From: Bacteroidota bacterium
Lineage (GTDB): Bacteria; Bacteroidota; Bacteroidia; Bacteroidales; Tenuifilaceae
Assembly (NCBI GenBank): GCA_029558675.1
Contig: JAKQEF010000077.1
Coordinates: forward strand, 1-40,506
Length of the DNA stretch: 40,506 nt
Direction of reading: 5' to 3'
Shown: in pieces, positions 10,071-19,107 of the stretch
Layout of the letters: each line of letters begins with the position of its first letter
How positions within the stretch are numbered: the stretch's first letter is position 1
Notes under the pieces: generated by a model
What the model was told of the DNA's origin: nothing
Seen by the model: the letters and a program-made list of their open reading frames with translations, nothing else
Databases searched by the model: none
Position numbers and translations under genes: made by a program

Positions 10071-10769
10071 GTGAGCCGTTTTAAACAGTTTATACTACCA
10101 TTCGTTGCGTTAATTGCCCTAACCATAGGATTTACGGGTTTCTCGCCCAACCTTGGCAAGAGCGATATCAATGAGCCGGTTGGCGTTACCTGGAAGGATA
10201 TCCTTGTGGACTCGGTGGGAATTCCCGAGCCTGCCATTCGGATGGCATTCACAGGTTATCAGACCATGAGGCAGCAGCAACGCCTGAACAACGATTCGCT
10301 CATCGCCATAATCGATTTCAGCAGGCCTTCGGTAGAGAAACGTTTCTTTCTAATCGATATTCGTAATCACAGGGTAGTAAAAAGAACGCTTGTTGCCCAC
10401 GGTAAGAATTCCGGGTTGCTCAGTGCCGAATCATTCTCCAACGCTGTTCATTCCAATCAGAGCAGTTTGGGACTATACGTTACGGAGAGCACATACGAAG
10501 GGAAGCATGGGTATTCGCTCAGAATACAGGGAATGAGCAAGGGGATGAATGACAATGCGTTGCAAAGGGCTGTGGTTATCCATGGCGCCGACTACGTGAG
10601 CGAGAGATTCATTGAGAGAAACGGGCGTTTGGGGCGAAGCTTTGGATGCCCTGCCTTGCCCGTTGACGAGTCACGCGAGGTTATCGATTTGATTAAGAAT
10701 GGCACATGCCTTTTTATTTACCACTCCTCTCTTCTGTCTAAATCTCCGGCTGATTTGGGAATACTGTAG
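10071..10769 (+). CDS. Murein L,D-transpeptidase catalytic domain (YkuD_2-like) protein, GTG start
   Basis: VVIHGADYVSERFIERNGRLGRSFGCPALPVDES matches the HG...SFGCP catalytic signature. Confidence 0.82.
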   Translation: MSRFKQFILPFVALIALTIGFTGFSPNLGKSDINEPVGVTWKDILVDSVGIPEPAIRMAFTGYQTMRQQQRLNNDSLIAIIDFSRPSVEKRFFLIDIRNHRVVKRTLVAHGKNSGLLSAESFSNAVHSNQSSLGLYVTESTYEGKHGYSLRIQGMSKGMNDNALQRAVVIHGADYVSERFIERNGRLGRSFGCPALPVDESREVIDLIKNGTCLFIYHSSLLSKSPADLGIL

Positions 10770-12417
10770 CCATCTCATCCCTGTCCAGGTTGTAAATATC
10801 TTTGTAGAACTCCATCCCGTAACCATCATTACCGGAGCAGGTAATGTACTGTATATGAACCCCGAGTTTTTGATTCAGATTGATGGTTTTACTCTCCTTG
10901 CTTGAGATAAGCTTTTTAATATTCAAACTTTCATCATCAATATACCTGTCGGTAAGGTATTGTGCCAGTTTGTCGGGGTTTTCCAAACGTATGCAGCCGT
11001 GGGAGTAGGTACGGGTAGTATTTCGGAAAAGCCCCCTCGACGGGGTATCGTGGATGTAAACATTATGCTCGTTCGGGAAAATAAATTTGACCAACCCCAG
11101 CGCATTGCTTGAACTATTCATTTGGCGAAGGAAGTACCTCGGTCCCAGCGGGTCACTCAGGCTCCAGTCGATACTCGACATATCCACCACCTGCTCCCTG
11201 CCATCAATCACCACGTAGCCGTTTTTTTGCAGGTATGCGGAATCCCTGCGGATTTTTGGGAGCATTTCGTTCACTATGCTTTTGGGAACCGTCCAGTGCG
11301 GGTTGGTGATTACCGTTTCCAGGTTGCTGGAAAATATGGGGGTTGGAGTTTCGGTTTTGCCAACAATCACGTTGAAAACCTCCTTTTCCTGTTTCGACTC
11401 AATAACATGCAGCTTATACTCGGGGATATTCACAAACAGAAAGTTCTCGTCGTTATTGTCGAGGTTTCTCAGGCGGTTGAGGTTAAGGCAAGCCTGATAG
11501 TAGCGATACTGGAGCAGCGAAACCAGGATTTGATGGGTAGGTTTATTCAATACCGAATCTATGGGCAGATTATACATGCGTTGTAGTTTGGCAATTGCCG
11601 GAGCATTGGTTTCGTTGCTGTCAATTTCGGCAGTATTGGTTATCCCTGCGTAGTATAAACCGCGGGCCAGCATGCGGTCGTCAATGAATTTCGGGGTGGT
11701 GAACTGAATGGACAAATGGAGGTCGATGAAGTGAGGGAGCGAGTTGACAATGCGGTTGAACTGTACCATGTCGGGTTGAAGCCCCAGCATAGTTCCCCGA
11801 ATATCATCTTGCGAAATGGCATTATCCAGTAGTGTGGGCAGCGTTGCCATGAAATCGACCTGCCTGGGTGTGAGAGATACGCCCCAAATCCCCGATTTAA
11901 GGAAAGCCATCAGCTTAAAAGCTGAGTAGGTTGCAGCCAACTCAAGGTTTACTCTGGATTCCAATGATTTGGATTCTGTGAACGTATTGCAGATACTCTT
12001 TATGGATTTGGCATCGAAATAGTCCAGGGGAAATCCCAGGTACTTAGCACTGTCAATTAGGCTCATCAAGCCTTTGAACTGCTTATTGGTATCGTAAATG
12101 GTGGTCCACACCGGTACGAAATCCCTATGCTCGAAGAATAGTTTCACCAAATTGTTGATAGTGCTTTCAGGGTCGTCGCAAGTGCCCAAATGCTCGTCCC
12201 AGGCCATGGAGTATAACCGGCTCTGCAGATCGCACTGGAAATCGATGGGACTATAGGTTATCTGAAAACTTACGATGTCTTCGTCGGGCTTTTGGTAGCT
12301 GGAGAAGAGGATAATAAACAGCAGGGGGATGAACAGCACGAGCATGGTTGACCAAACCCGCTTTTTGCTTCGCTTCGGCCCGAAGTCAACTTCTAATATG
12401 GTGTCGTTGGCAATCAT
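10738..12417 (-). CDS. YcbB/LdtD-type L,D-transpeptidase
   Basis: N-terminal TM segment, peptidoglycan-binding-like region, VIVGKTETPTPIFSS, catalytic YSHGCIRLENPDKLAQYL. Confidence 0.9.
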   Translation of the reverse strand: MIANDTILEVDFGPKRSKKRVWSTMLVLFIPLLFIILFSSYQKPDEDIVSFQITYSPIDFQCDLQSRLYSMAWDEHLGTCDDPESTINNLVKLFFEHRDFVPVWTTIYDTNKQFKGLMSLIDSAKYLGFPLDYFDAKSIKSICNTFTESKSLESRVNLELAATYSAFKLMAFLKSGIWGVSLTPRQVDFMATLPTLLDNAISQDDIRGTMLGLQPDMVQFNRIVNSLPHFIDLHLSIQFTTPKFIDDRMLARGLYYAGITNTAEIDSNETNAPAIAKLQRMYNLPIDSVLNKPTHQILVSLLQYRYYQACLNLNRLRNLDNNDENFLFVNIPEYKLHVIESKQEKEVFNVIVGKTETPTPIFSSNLETVITNPHWTVPKSIVNEMLPKIRRDSAYLQKNGYVVIDGREQVVDMSSIDWSLSDPLGPRYFLRQMNSSSNALGLVKFIFPNEHNVYIHDTPSRGLFRNTTRTYSHGCIRLENPDKLAQYLTDRYIDDESLNIKKLISSKESKTINLNQKLGVHIQYITCSGNDGYGMEFYKDIYNLDRDEMATVFPNQPEI

Positions 12418-12917
12418 AACTTTTGGGTGTTGGTTTCTTTACTTTCCTTTACGTTATTCCTCAGGAAAAGAAATATTTATTACACGAACGTAGGCCAATA
12501 CTTGACGAATGGAATAGTATTATCAATCGACGAAAGCAATGTTCTAACGTGCTCTGTGTCAATTATTAGCAAAATGATTTGGATCATCTAAACCCATCTT
12601 GACAAACCACGCGGGTTAATTGCTGTAGTTGTGTATGTTTGAAAGCAATCCGTGGCAGAGATTTTTTTGAGCATGGCGAAAAGACCCCATCAATCAGGTT
12701 AAACCCTCAGCAGCCGCTGTTAAGTGTAGAAAGCAGATTATTAAGCAATAATGCAATTAAAATTTTTGCAAGGGCTCCATGTATAAGCTGACATTCATAA
12801 AGCCATAGGCGGTAAACCTAACTCTTGGTAGGTGCTATAGGTTGTACTACTGCTGATTTTTGGTTAATCAATAAAAATTTATTTGGCTTGGGAATCTATT
12901 GATGCTGAGCATTCTCA

Positions 12918-12940
12918 ATATACGCTACTATAGCGTGTAT
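12918..12940. repeat. Short imperfect hairpin downstream of the AbiEii-like gene
   Basis: ATATACGCTA-cta-TAGCGTGTAT, 10-bp arms with one mismatch, 14 bp past the stop of the 12954 gene. Confidence 0.45.
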
Positions 12941-12953
12941 TTTATGTTTCGAT

Positions 12954-13721
12954 TTAACTAATTCTAAAAGATTTTTTGAATTGCTCAAATACTGCTTTAG
13001 GTTCAGTATTGCCCAACCCCATTTCTTTAAAAATGGCTTTGTCAGGCAAATCATTGGCTATGATATCAGCAAACTGATAAATGTGTGCTTGAATGGTGTG
13101 GGGCAAATCAAATACCGCATCGGGTGTGAGCATCACTGTTAAGCGGAATACATCTGTTTTGTGCTTTCTGAGTTGTTTTTTATCCTCATGGCTTCCACTT
13201 TCAATCCTTCCCATGATTTCCAAAAATGCTTTAGCTTTCAGGCATATCAATGCATCAATACTGGCATGTTTTAAGCCATCTTTTTCAACACTGTGCTCAA
13301 TCACATAGTTGTAATAATCGTCATTCAAAAGAATGGCCGATAAGCTGGAAAGATCATCGTCAACAGGAATGGGGGTAAGGTGTACCTTCCTGTCCATAGC
13401 AATTACGTCGGGTATTCTCGAAAACAGTTCAATTTGATAGGGAAAGTCAGTGTTTTTTGGTTTTCTAAAACGGTAGTATTGCCTTTTGCCTATGCTCTGT
13501 TCCCGGTCGCCGTACTCACCAGTCTTAATAAATTTCCAAAACTGTTCCACAAATTCCGAGCTAAGTGCTTCCACCACCAGAATAATGTCTATATCCTTAG
13601 TAGTTCTTGGAGTAAAACCCGCTTCAACAATAATGATATCGCAGGCCGTACCACCAATAATTACGTAGTTGTGAGAGTATTGCCGGAAGTATTCTTTAAA
13701 TATGTTTAGTCCTCTTACCAT
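12954..13721 (-). CDS. Nucleotidyltransferase-like protein (AbiEii-like toxin candidate)
   Basis: GGTACDIIIVEAGFTPRTTKDIDIIL fits the GG/GS-x(n)-DxD nucleotidyltransferase motif; overlaps the upstream wHTH gene by 7 bp (ATGGTAA). Confidence 0.7.
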   Translation of the reverse strand: MVRGLNIFKEYFRQYSHNYVIIGGTACDIIIVEAGFTPRTTKDIDIILVVEALSSEFVEQFWKFIKTGEYGDREQSIGKRQYYRFRKPKNTDFPYQIELFSRIPDVIAMDRKVHLTPIPVDDDLSSLSAILLNDDYYNYVIEHSVEKDGLKHASIDALICLKAKAFLEIMGRIESGSHEDKKQLRKHKTDVFRLTVMLTPDAVFDLPHTIQAHIYQFADIIANDLPDKAIFKEMGLGNTEPKAVFEQFKKSFRIS

Positions 13722-14737
13722 ATAATTTTTTCCATCATTTCATCCAATGCCATTTCAATCCGCTCATCTTTTCTGTCTTTCATACTCAGATAAAGAGAGA
13801 GGGGGTCAACAGCGTTGCTGATAGTGGGCAGATCGTCCACCAATATCAACGGATTGTATTTCCATAGTTCTAACGCAATTTCTCCTTCGTATTCATTTAG
13901 ATTTTTCAAGGCAATTCCCTTTCGCAAGCCATAGAAAATCGTTTTGTCAATGGCATAATACTTCTGAATGCCCGGGCTCAGGCTACTATACTCCGACAGG
14001 GCAGACGTATTGCTTTGCAATAGGTAAATGCCTTTGGGCTGTTGGTCAACAAACACTGTTTTGATAACAGGATTCACCAACAGGTCCTGTTCAAAGGCTA
14101 CTTTCCACAGTTCGTGTCGGCTGTATAGGAAGCGGATATATTTTTCCTTTACACCCTTCACTTCAGCCAAACCGTGAAATTTCAGGTTATTAATAGCGTT
14201 GGTGATTGCCATGGGCGTATATGCCAATTTTCGGGCTATTTCTTTAAAGGGTTGCTCCTCTAACTTCCAATCTTGGTTTGGGTGAATGATATGGTAAATC
14301 AGCAGTAGCTGAGCCGATGGCAGTAGTTCCCTATCTCTTAGTTTCGATTTTGGATGTGTGTATATTTCTCTTAAGTCTATCAGCAATTCAGGCAAATAGA
14401 GCTGTTTACCTGGTACAATAAAGTTCACGCCCTTTTCAATCAGGCGTTTGCGGTTGTAAGCTTGGACATTCTCCAGCACCACTGCCACTTTTTGGTTGAG
14501 CCGATTTCTAATCTGTAGTACCTGCTTCTCGGTTTGATGAATGCTAAGCTTGTCCTCGTTTTTGAGTTCGACAAGTATTATTTCAGAGTTGAAAAGCACC
14601 GTTTTGTATAGCCTATACGTTTCGTGAATATATATTGGCAGTACGTCCAAAGAGTTTTTGGCCACAGGGGTTACCAGTGGTTGTACTCCCAAAGTTTCGC
14701 CTATGTACCCAATGGCTTTTTCTATTTTATCGGTCAT
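13715..14737 (-). CDS. Winged-HTH protein, probable cognate partner (AbiEi-like antitoxin candidate)
   Basis: MarR-like segment FKEIARKLAYTPMAITNAINNLKFHGLAEVKG; translationally coupled to the nucleotidyltransferase gene. Confidence 0.6.
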   Translation of the reverse strand: MTDKIEKAIGYIGETLGVQPLVTPVAKNSLDVLPIYIHETYRLYKTVLFNSEIILVELKNEDKLSIHQTEKQVLQIRNRLNQKVAVVLENVQAYNRKRLIEKGVNFIVPGKQLYLPELLIDLREIYTHPKSKLRDRELLPSAQLLLIYHIIHPNQDWKLEEQPFKEIARKLAYTPMAITNAINNLKFHGLAEVKGVKEKYIRFLYSRHELWKVAFEQDLLVNPVIKTVFVDQQPKGIYLLQSNTSALSEYSSLSPGIQKYYAIDKTIFYGLRKGIALKNLNEYEGEIALELWKYNPLILVDDLPTISNAVDPLSLYLSMKDRKDERIEMALDEMMEKIIW

Positions 14738-14806
14738 GGTAAACCTAATTGTGCTCGATAAAGTGATAGGATATATTGTGCAAATATAACTTTATTATTT
14801 TGAATA

Positions 14807-15571
14807 TCACATTTCAAACATTTTATTGTTTTCAAATAGTTGGTGTTCGTTTTGCTGTACGTATCCCAGCTGATTTGTGATAAGTTTAGTTTTCCCAATG
14901 GTAAATTGGGGGATATTGCAATGATGATGTCCGTACACCCAATAATCAATGTTAGAAGATTCAATCAGGCCATACAGTTCCACGGCAAAGGCTTCGTTCA
15001 GCACATCACCCTTGTATTGTTCCGGATAGTTAAAAAATGAGGGGCAGTGGTGTGTGAAAAGTGCCACCTTTCCAGTCTGAACGTTCTTTAACTCATTTTG
15101 AATGGAGGCCAGGCAATCCACATGTTGCTCATTGTAACACTGGACCGAAAACCGAAAACCTTTGTACTTGATAAGATAAAAATCGTTCAACCCCCTCTCT
15201 ATCTGCCATTGATTCCCGGGGCTAATTCTGCTCCAGAGTGTGGAAAAAATCAGGTGTACGTTTCCGTGCAAAACGGATATGTTGTTTACCAAGAACACAT
15301 TGCTATGAATGGGCTCGTTTAGCACCCCATTTTTCTCGGCCATATCGTAGTGATAATACTCATGGTTGCCGGGTAGCCAGTAGGTAGTTGCAAAGTGTTC
15401 GCTCACGTACTTAAAAAAATCGGTATGCTTGTGCATAACCGCAAAAGGCACAATATCGCCTGCCAATACCAATACATCGCCCACAGGCTGCAATGGCTGT
15501 TGTTTTAAATATTCCTTGTTGGCGGGGAATTCTAAATGTAGGTCGGATGCGTATTGTATTCTCAGTTTCAT
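14807..15571 (-). CDS. Calcineurin-like metallophosphoesterase
   Basis: YASDLHLEF, LVLAGDIV, LPGNHEYY, FTHHCPS, YGHHHCN motifs. Confidence 0.9.
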   Translation of the reverse strand: MKLRIQYASDLHLEFPANKEYLKQQPLQPVGDVLVLAGDIVPFAVMHKHTDFFKYVSEHFATTYWLPGNHEYYHYDMAEKNGVLNEPIHSNVFLVNNISVLHGNVHLIFSTLWSRISPGNQWQIERGLNDFYLIKYKGFRFSVQCYNEQHVDCLASIQNELKNVQTGKVALFTHHCPSFFNYPEQYKGDVLNEAFAVELYGLIESSNIDYWVYGHHHCNIPQFTIGKTKLITNQLGYVQQNEHQLFENNKMFEM

Positions 15572-15751
15572 TCCTAAATGTTTTTTTTTCGGCGGACAGG
15601 TGTCGTTTCTTTAGCTGTTTGGGAATAGTTTACTCTTTATTGTTAGTTGTCTCTAACATGTACGTTGCGATAAACATACTCTTTATCATGTCTTGGCCTG
15701 TGCTTTGATTAATGAAAACTTAGATTGTGTGTTTGAGCATTTGCACAATAT

Positions 15752-18268
15752 CTATACAGGTTGGTTTTCAAATGTCTCTTCATAATCTTTTCTACTCAAA
15801 ACTGTATCAAACAATCCTACTTGCTCGCCTTCGTGTTTATTGATACCAGTGTACTCCAAACTTGAATCTTCGTACCTCTTGAACTTAAAAACAGCATCAT
15901 TCATCAATGCTGAGTTGAAAACGCCAAGACTGACTAATAATTCAAAGTCTTTTAAAGAAAGCCCTGTTACCTTTTTGAAAAGACCAGGTTCCAATTGCAC
16001 AATTACATCTTTCAAACTTCTTTCCCTGTAGTCGGTCAAATACATAAAAATCGGAATACGGGTAGCAAACTTGATGAGTTTTTCCTGAATTTGTTTCCTT
16101 AAACTCTTGTATTCCTTTTCCTCGTCAGAAAGTTCTTTTTTCTCTTTTTTAGTCAGTTCACGGTCGTTGGCTTCTTTTTTTGCTTTCTTTACGCTCTCGG
16201 ATTTATTGATAATGGTTTCAATGTCTTGATTCAAGTTTCTAAAACCCTCTATACTCATTAAAGCTTTCATTGCCTCTTCATTAGCCATAAGGCGGGCAAG
16301 GGTGTTGTTGTCCACATTTACAAGCAATGCGCTTTCCCAACGTCTTGCCAAAAGGGTGGCGGTAGTGCCGCTCATGGCAATATCCAAAATTCCAGCAGCA
16401 TCTATCTGTTTCATCGAACTACCGTCATACGCCAATACGGGCAGGAAGTTGATAAATTCTTCCACGTTCTTTTCAGGATTTGGTTGATCTACATTCAAAC
16501 GGCAAGCGTAATCTGCTATCTGTCTGAGTGCCCGGTTGGGTGCAAAATCAAACACATAGCACTCTTTTTTCAAAACGTCTTCTTTATTAGGCGATTTACT
16601 GTCAGGGTTCCTGATAACCCAAGGCGTTTGTACCCTGAAAGCGGCCTGAAAATAGGTTTCTGGACTGGAAGAATTTCGCAGCATAAAAATTCCTGTCCAG
16701 GGTTTTACTGAAACGCCTGTGGTCAATTTGCCACAAGAAAGGGTAATGGTTTTTGATTCTAACGGATTGTCGGTCATTGCATCAAGAACAGGAGGTAAGG
16801 CTTGTACGCCGATACCCGCTTGTGTTCCTGCGGCAACTACTACGGTATAATCGTGATAAAATTTGTTCTGTCTTTGCCTTAATAAATTTGCCATAGCATG
16901 GCAAGCAGCAACTGAGGGTAAAAACCAAAAAGTATGGTTCAAAACGTTAAGCAAAGGTGCATGAGAGAATGGCAATGGTGGTTTTTTTGCCCCCATTTTC
17001 AGGTTATCAACAGTGGTTTCGCTAAACGATCCGCGAATCAAATCCAACCATTTCTGTACTTCATCTTCGTATTTAAACCTTGCTCTTGAACCTTCACCTT
17101 CTGCAGCAAAAAACACATTCAAATCAAAACCGTCAAACTCGCCCAGGTCAGCTATTTTGCTAATGGAATCGGGCAACTGATAGGTCATCATTACCATTCT
17201 TGGCAGTGAAGCGTAGGGGTTTTCTCCATTACTTTCATCCCAATCTTCTTTTGCTTTTTGCTCGTCAGAATAGGTCCAGTTAAAAATCTGTTCTTCAATA
17301 AATTCTCCCGAGGCAATAGCACGGAAAGGTGTACCCGATAAATACAAATAGTGATTGGTAGTAATAGGTATTTCATCCACATCAAAATAGTCCATCCCTT
17401 CTCCTTCGGCAAAAGCAATTTCTTTTTTATCTTCTGCTTCAAAAAGTTCTTTGGCATTTTCCCGCCAGGCACCATAATGATATTCATCAAAAATCACACA
17501 ATCCCAATGGGTGGCGTGCACCCATTCGTTTTTGGTTTTGATACCGCCTGTGTTTGTGTTTTTGCCCAGATAATCCTGAAATGAACCAAAACAAACAAAG
17601 GGTTTTTGGTGGTCAGCATCCTCATAGTTCAACCCATTGCGAGAGATAAACTGCCACCCATCAAAATCAACGTGTGTGAGCAAATCCTCTTCCCAAGCAC
17701 TTTGCACGGTAGGTTTGAATGTAAGTACCAAAACCTTTTTCCAACCCATTTTTTTTGCCAACTGATAGCTGGCAAAAGTTTTTCCGAAACGCATCTTGGC
17801 ATTCCAAAGAAAATGAGGTGTTTTATCAGGGTTTTCTTTTTTAAAACTCTTGAAATAAGAAATGGTCTTATTGATGGCTTTTTTTTGCTCGGGGCGCATA
17901 TCAAACGAATAAGTTCGGTTGACTTCTGTGCGTTCGCCCATTTTGATTTCCCAAATGGCTCTGCATAAATCATTCAGGCTGCATACAAACCATTCGCCTT
18001 CGGGATTTCTAAAACCTTGCTTAAGTAAATGGCGATGAATATCGTGATCGCTAAAGCTGCTGCCATCCCGTTTCATTGCAGATTCCTCAAACACAATTTT
18101 GTAGGGTATGGCTGCTGTACCCAATTGCTCCTTAATACGTGTTCGTGCATCGCGGTCGGTATAGCCAATTTTTAGCCAGCCCTTATGAGTGGCTACGCCT
18201 TCCAGCTCATAAGCATAAATGGTAGGATTGGTAGTAGGGCGGGGTGGAAAGAACTCTTTTTTACTCAT
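15752..18268 (-). CDS. GIY-YIG (T5orf172-like) nuclease fused to DEAD/DEAH-type SF2 helicase, restriction-type subunit
   Basis: N-terminal IYAYEL...GWLKIGYTDRDARTRIKEQLG...GEWFVCS; helicase motifs KMRFGKTFASYQLA, VIFDEYHY, LSGTPFRA, FQAAFRVQTPW. ATG at 18268 gives an ATGAGTAA overlap with the upstream gene; ORF track start is 18295. Confidence 0.82.
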   Translation of the reverse strand: MSKKEFFPPRPTTNPTIYAYELEGVATHKGWLKIGYTDRDARTRIKEQLGTAAIPYKIVFEESAMKRDGSSFSDHDIHRHLLKQGFRNPEGEWFVCSLNDLCRAIWEIKMGERTEVNRTYSFDMRPEQKKAINKTISYFKSFKKENPDKTPHFLWNAKMRFGKTFASYQLAKKMGWKKVLVLTFKPTVQSAWEEDLLTHVDFDGWQFISRNGLNYEDADHQKPFVCFGSFQDYLGKNTNTGGIKTKNEWVHATHWDCVIFDEYHYGAWRENAKELFEAEDKKEIAFAEGEGMDYFDVDEIPITTNHYLYLSGTPFRAIASGEFIEEQIFNWTYSDEQKAKEDWDESNGENPYASLPRMVMMTYQLPDSISKIADLGEFDGFDLNVFFAAEGEGSRARFKYEDEVQKWLDLIRGSFSETTVDNLKMGAKKPPLPFSHAPLLNVLNHTFWFLPSVAACHAMANLLRQRQNKFYHDYTVVVAAGTQAGIGVQALPPVLDAMTDNPLESKTITLSCGKLTTGVSVKPWTGIFMLRNSSSPETYFQAAFRVQTPWVIRNPDSKSPNKEDVLKKECYVFDFAPNRALRQIADYACRLNVDQPNPEKNVEEFINFLPVLAYDGSSMKQIDAAGILDIAMSGTTATLLARRWESALLVNVDNNTLARLMANEEAMKALMSIEGFRNLNQDIETIINKSESVKKAKKEANDRELTKKEKKELSDEEKEYKSLRKQIQEKLIKFATRIPIFMYLTDYRERSLKDVIVQLEPGLFKKVTGLSLKDFELLVSLGVFNSALMNDAVFKFKRYEDSSLEYTGINKHEGEQVGLFDTVLSRKDYEETFENQPV

Positions 18269-19106
18269 CTTCTTTCTGTTTTGGCTTGTTTGCACCCAAC
18301 ACCTTTTTTACGTTAAGCGGGCTTACCACTTTCTTTCCCGTTTTGGATTCCAATTCTTTCAGAGCTACCCTGGCCACATTGCCACCCTGCCGGGCTACTT
18401 TTTTACTTTCATCAAAGTCTTTTGGGTTGGTGGCTTGTGAAATATCCTTGGTAGATGCTTCGGCAAGCATATTTAAAATCAACTCCGTATTGGTCATATT
18501 ATCCCTTAGACTCTCTTTTTTAAGCCCCTTAAATACTTTGTATTCTCTGGTAGTTTTACCCGACCAGGCCTTGGTAATAATATCGGTAAGGGTTGCAAAT
18601 TGCTGCCCCTCTTTTAAGCCCTTTGCTTTCCATTCATCCGTTAGCTCTTTGCGGATTTCTATGCTTTTAAGCCGTTGATTTATCCAATTTTCAGAATAGC
18701 CCAACTTTATATACTGTTCCAATGCCCTGTCAATGCTTAATTCAGGGTCTTGCATTTCGTCTAATCGTTCGCTGCCCACCTGTGCCAGCCATAACTTAAA
18801 GGGTTCGGCCTTGGGTGAGGGTATGGATTGGATAAGACGGAATAGCTGCTCGGTATCGGCTACATCTGTTTTATAGTATTTGCCATCGGCAGATTGCATT
18901 TTCAGTTGTCCGATTTTTTCGGACAACTCACTACCCTCCTTTTTGAGTTTAGATTTCAGGTCGCTCCAATATTTTCTAGGCCTATCAGAGCCTGTTAATA
19001 TTGCTATAACATCAATAATGGAAAAATACCATTTTCCCTGTTCATCACTCCAAAGGGCACGCACTTGCTTATCTTCAAAAACTTGTATGGATTCATTTTT
19101 ACTCAT
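18261..19106 (-). CDS. Bro-N / DinD-like protein
   Basis: IQVFEDKQVRALWSDEQGKWYFSIIDVIAILTGSDRPRKYWSDLKSKL matches the Bro-N pattern; 1-bp gap from the upstream MTase gene, overlaps the helicase gene. Confidence 0.78.
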   Translation of the reverse strand: MSKNESIQVFEDKQVRALWSDEQGKWYFSIIDVIAILTGSDRPRKYWSDLKSKLKKEGSELSEKIGQLKMQSADGKYYKTDVADTEQLFRLIQSIPSPKAEPFKLWLAQVGSERLDEMQDPELSIDRALEQYIKLGYSENWINQRLKSIEIRKELTDEWKAKGLKEGQQFATLTDIITKAWSGKTTREYKVFKGLKKESLRDNMTNTELILNMLAEASTKDISQATNPKDFDESKKVARQGGNVARVALKELESKTGKKVVSPLNVKKVLGANKPKQKEDE

Positions 19107-19107
19107 T

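Noticed and set aside
11122-11586. 154-aa ORF antisense to the YcbB-like transpeptidase
   Set aside because: Shadow ORF without domain evidence.
14734-14964. 76-aa ORF before the wHTH gene as a possible third toxin-antitoxin component
   Set aside because: Mostly overlaps the metallophosphoesterase 3' end in another frame and shows no family signal.
18261-19106. Bro-N protein as evidence of a prophage
   Set aside because: No integrase, structural, packaging or lysis genes nearby; it is embedded in the restriction operon.
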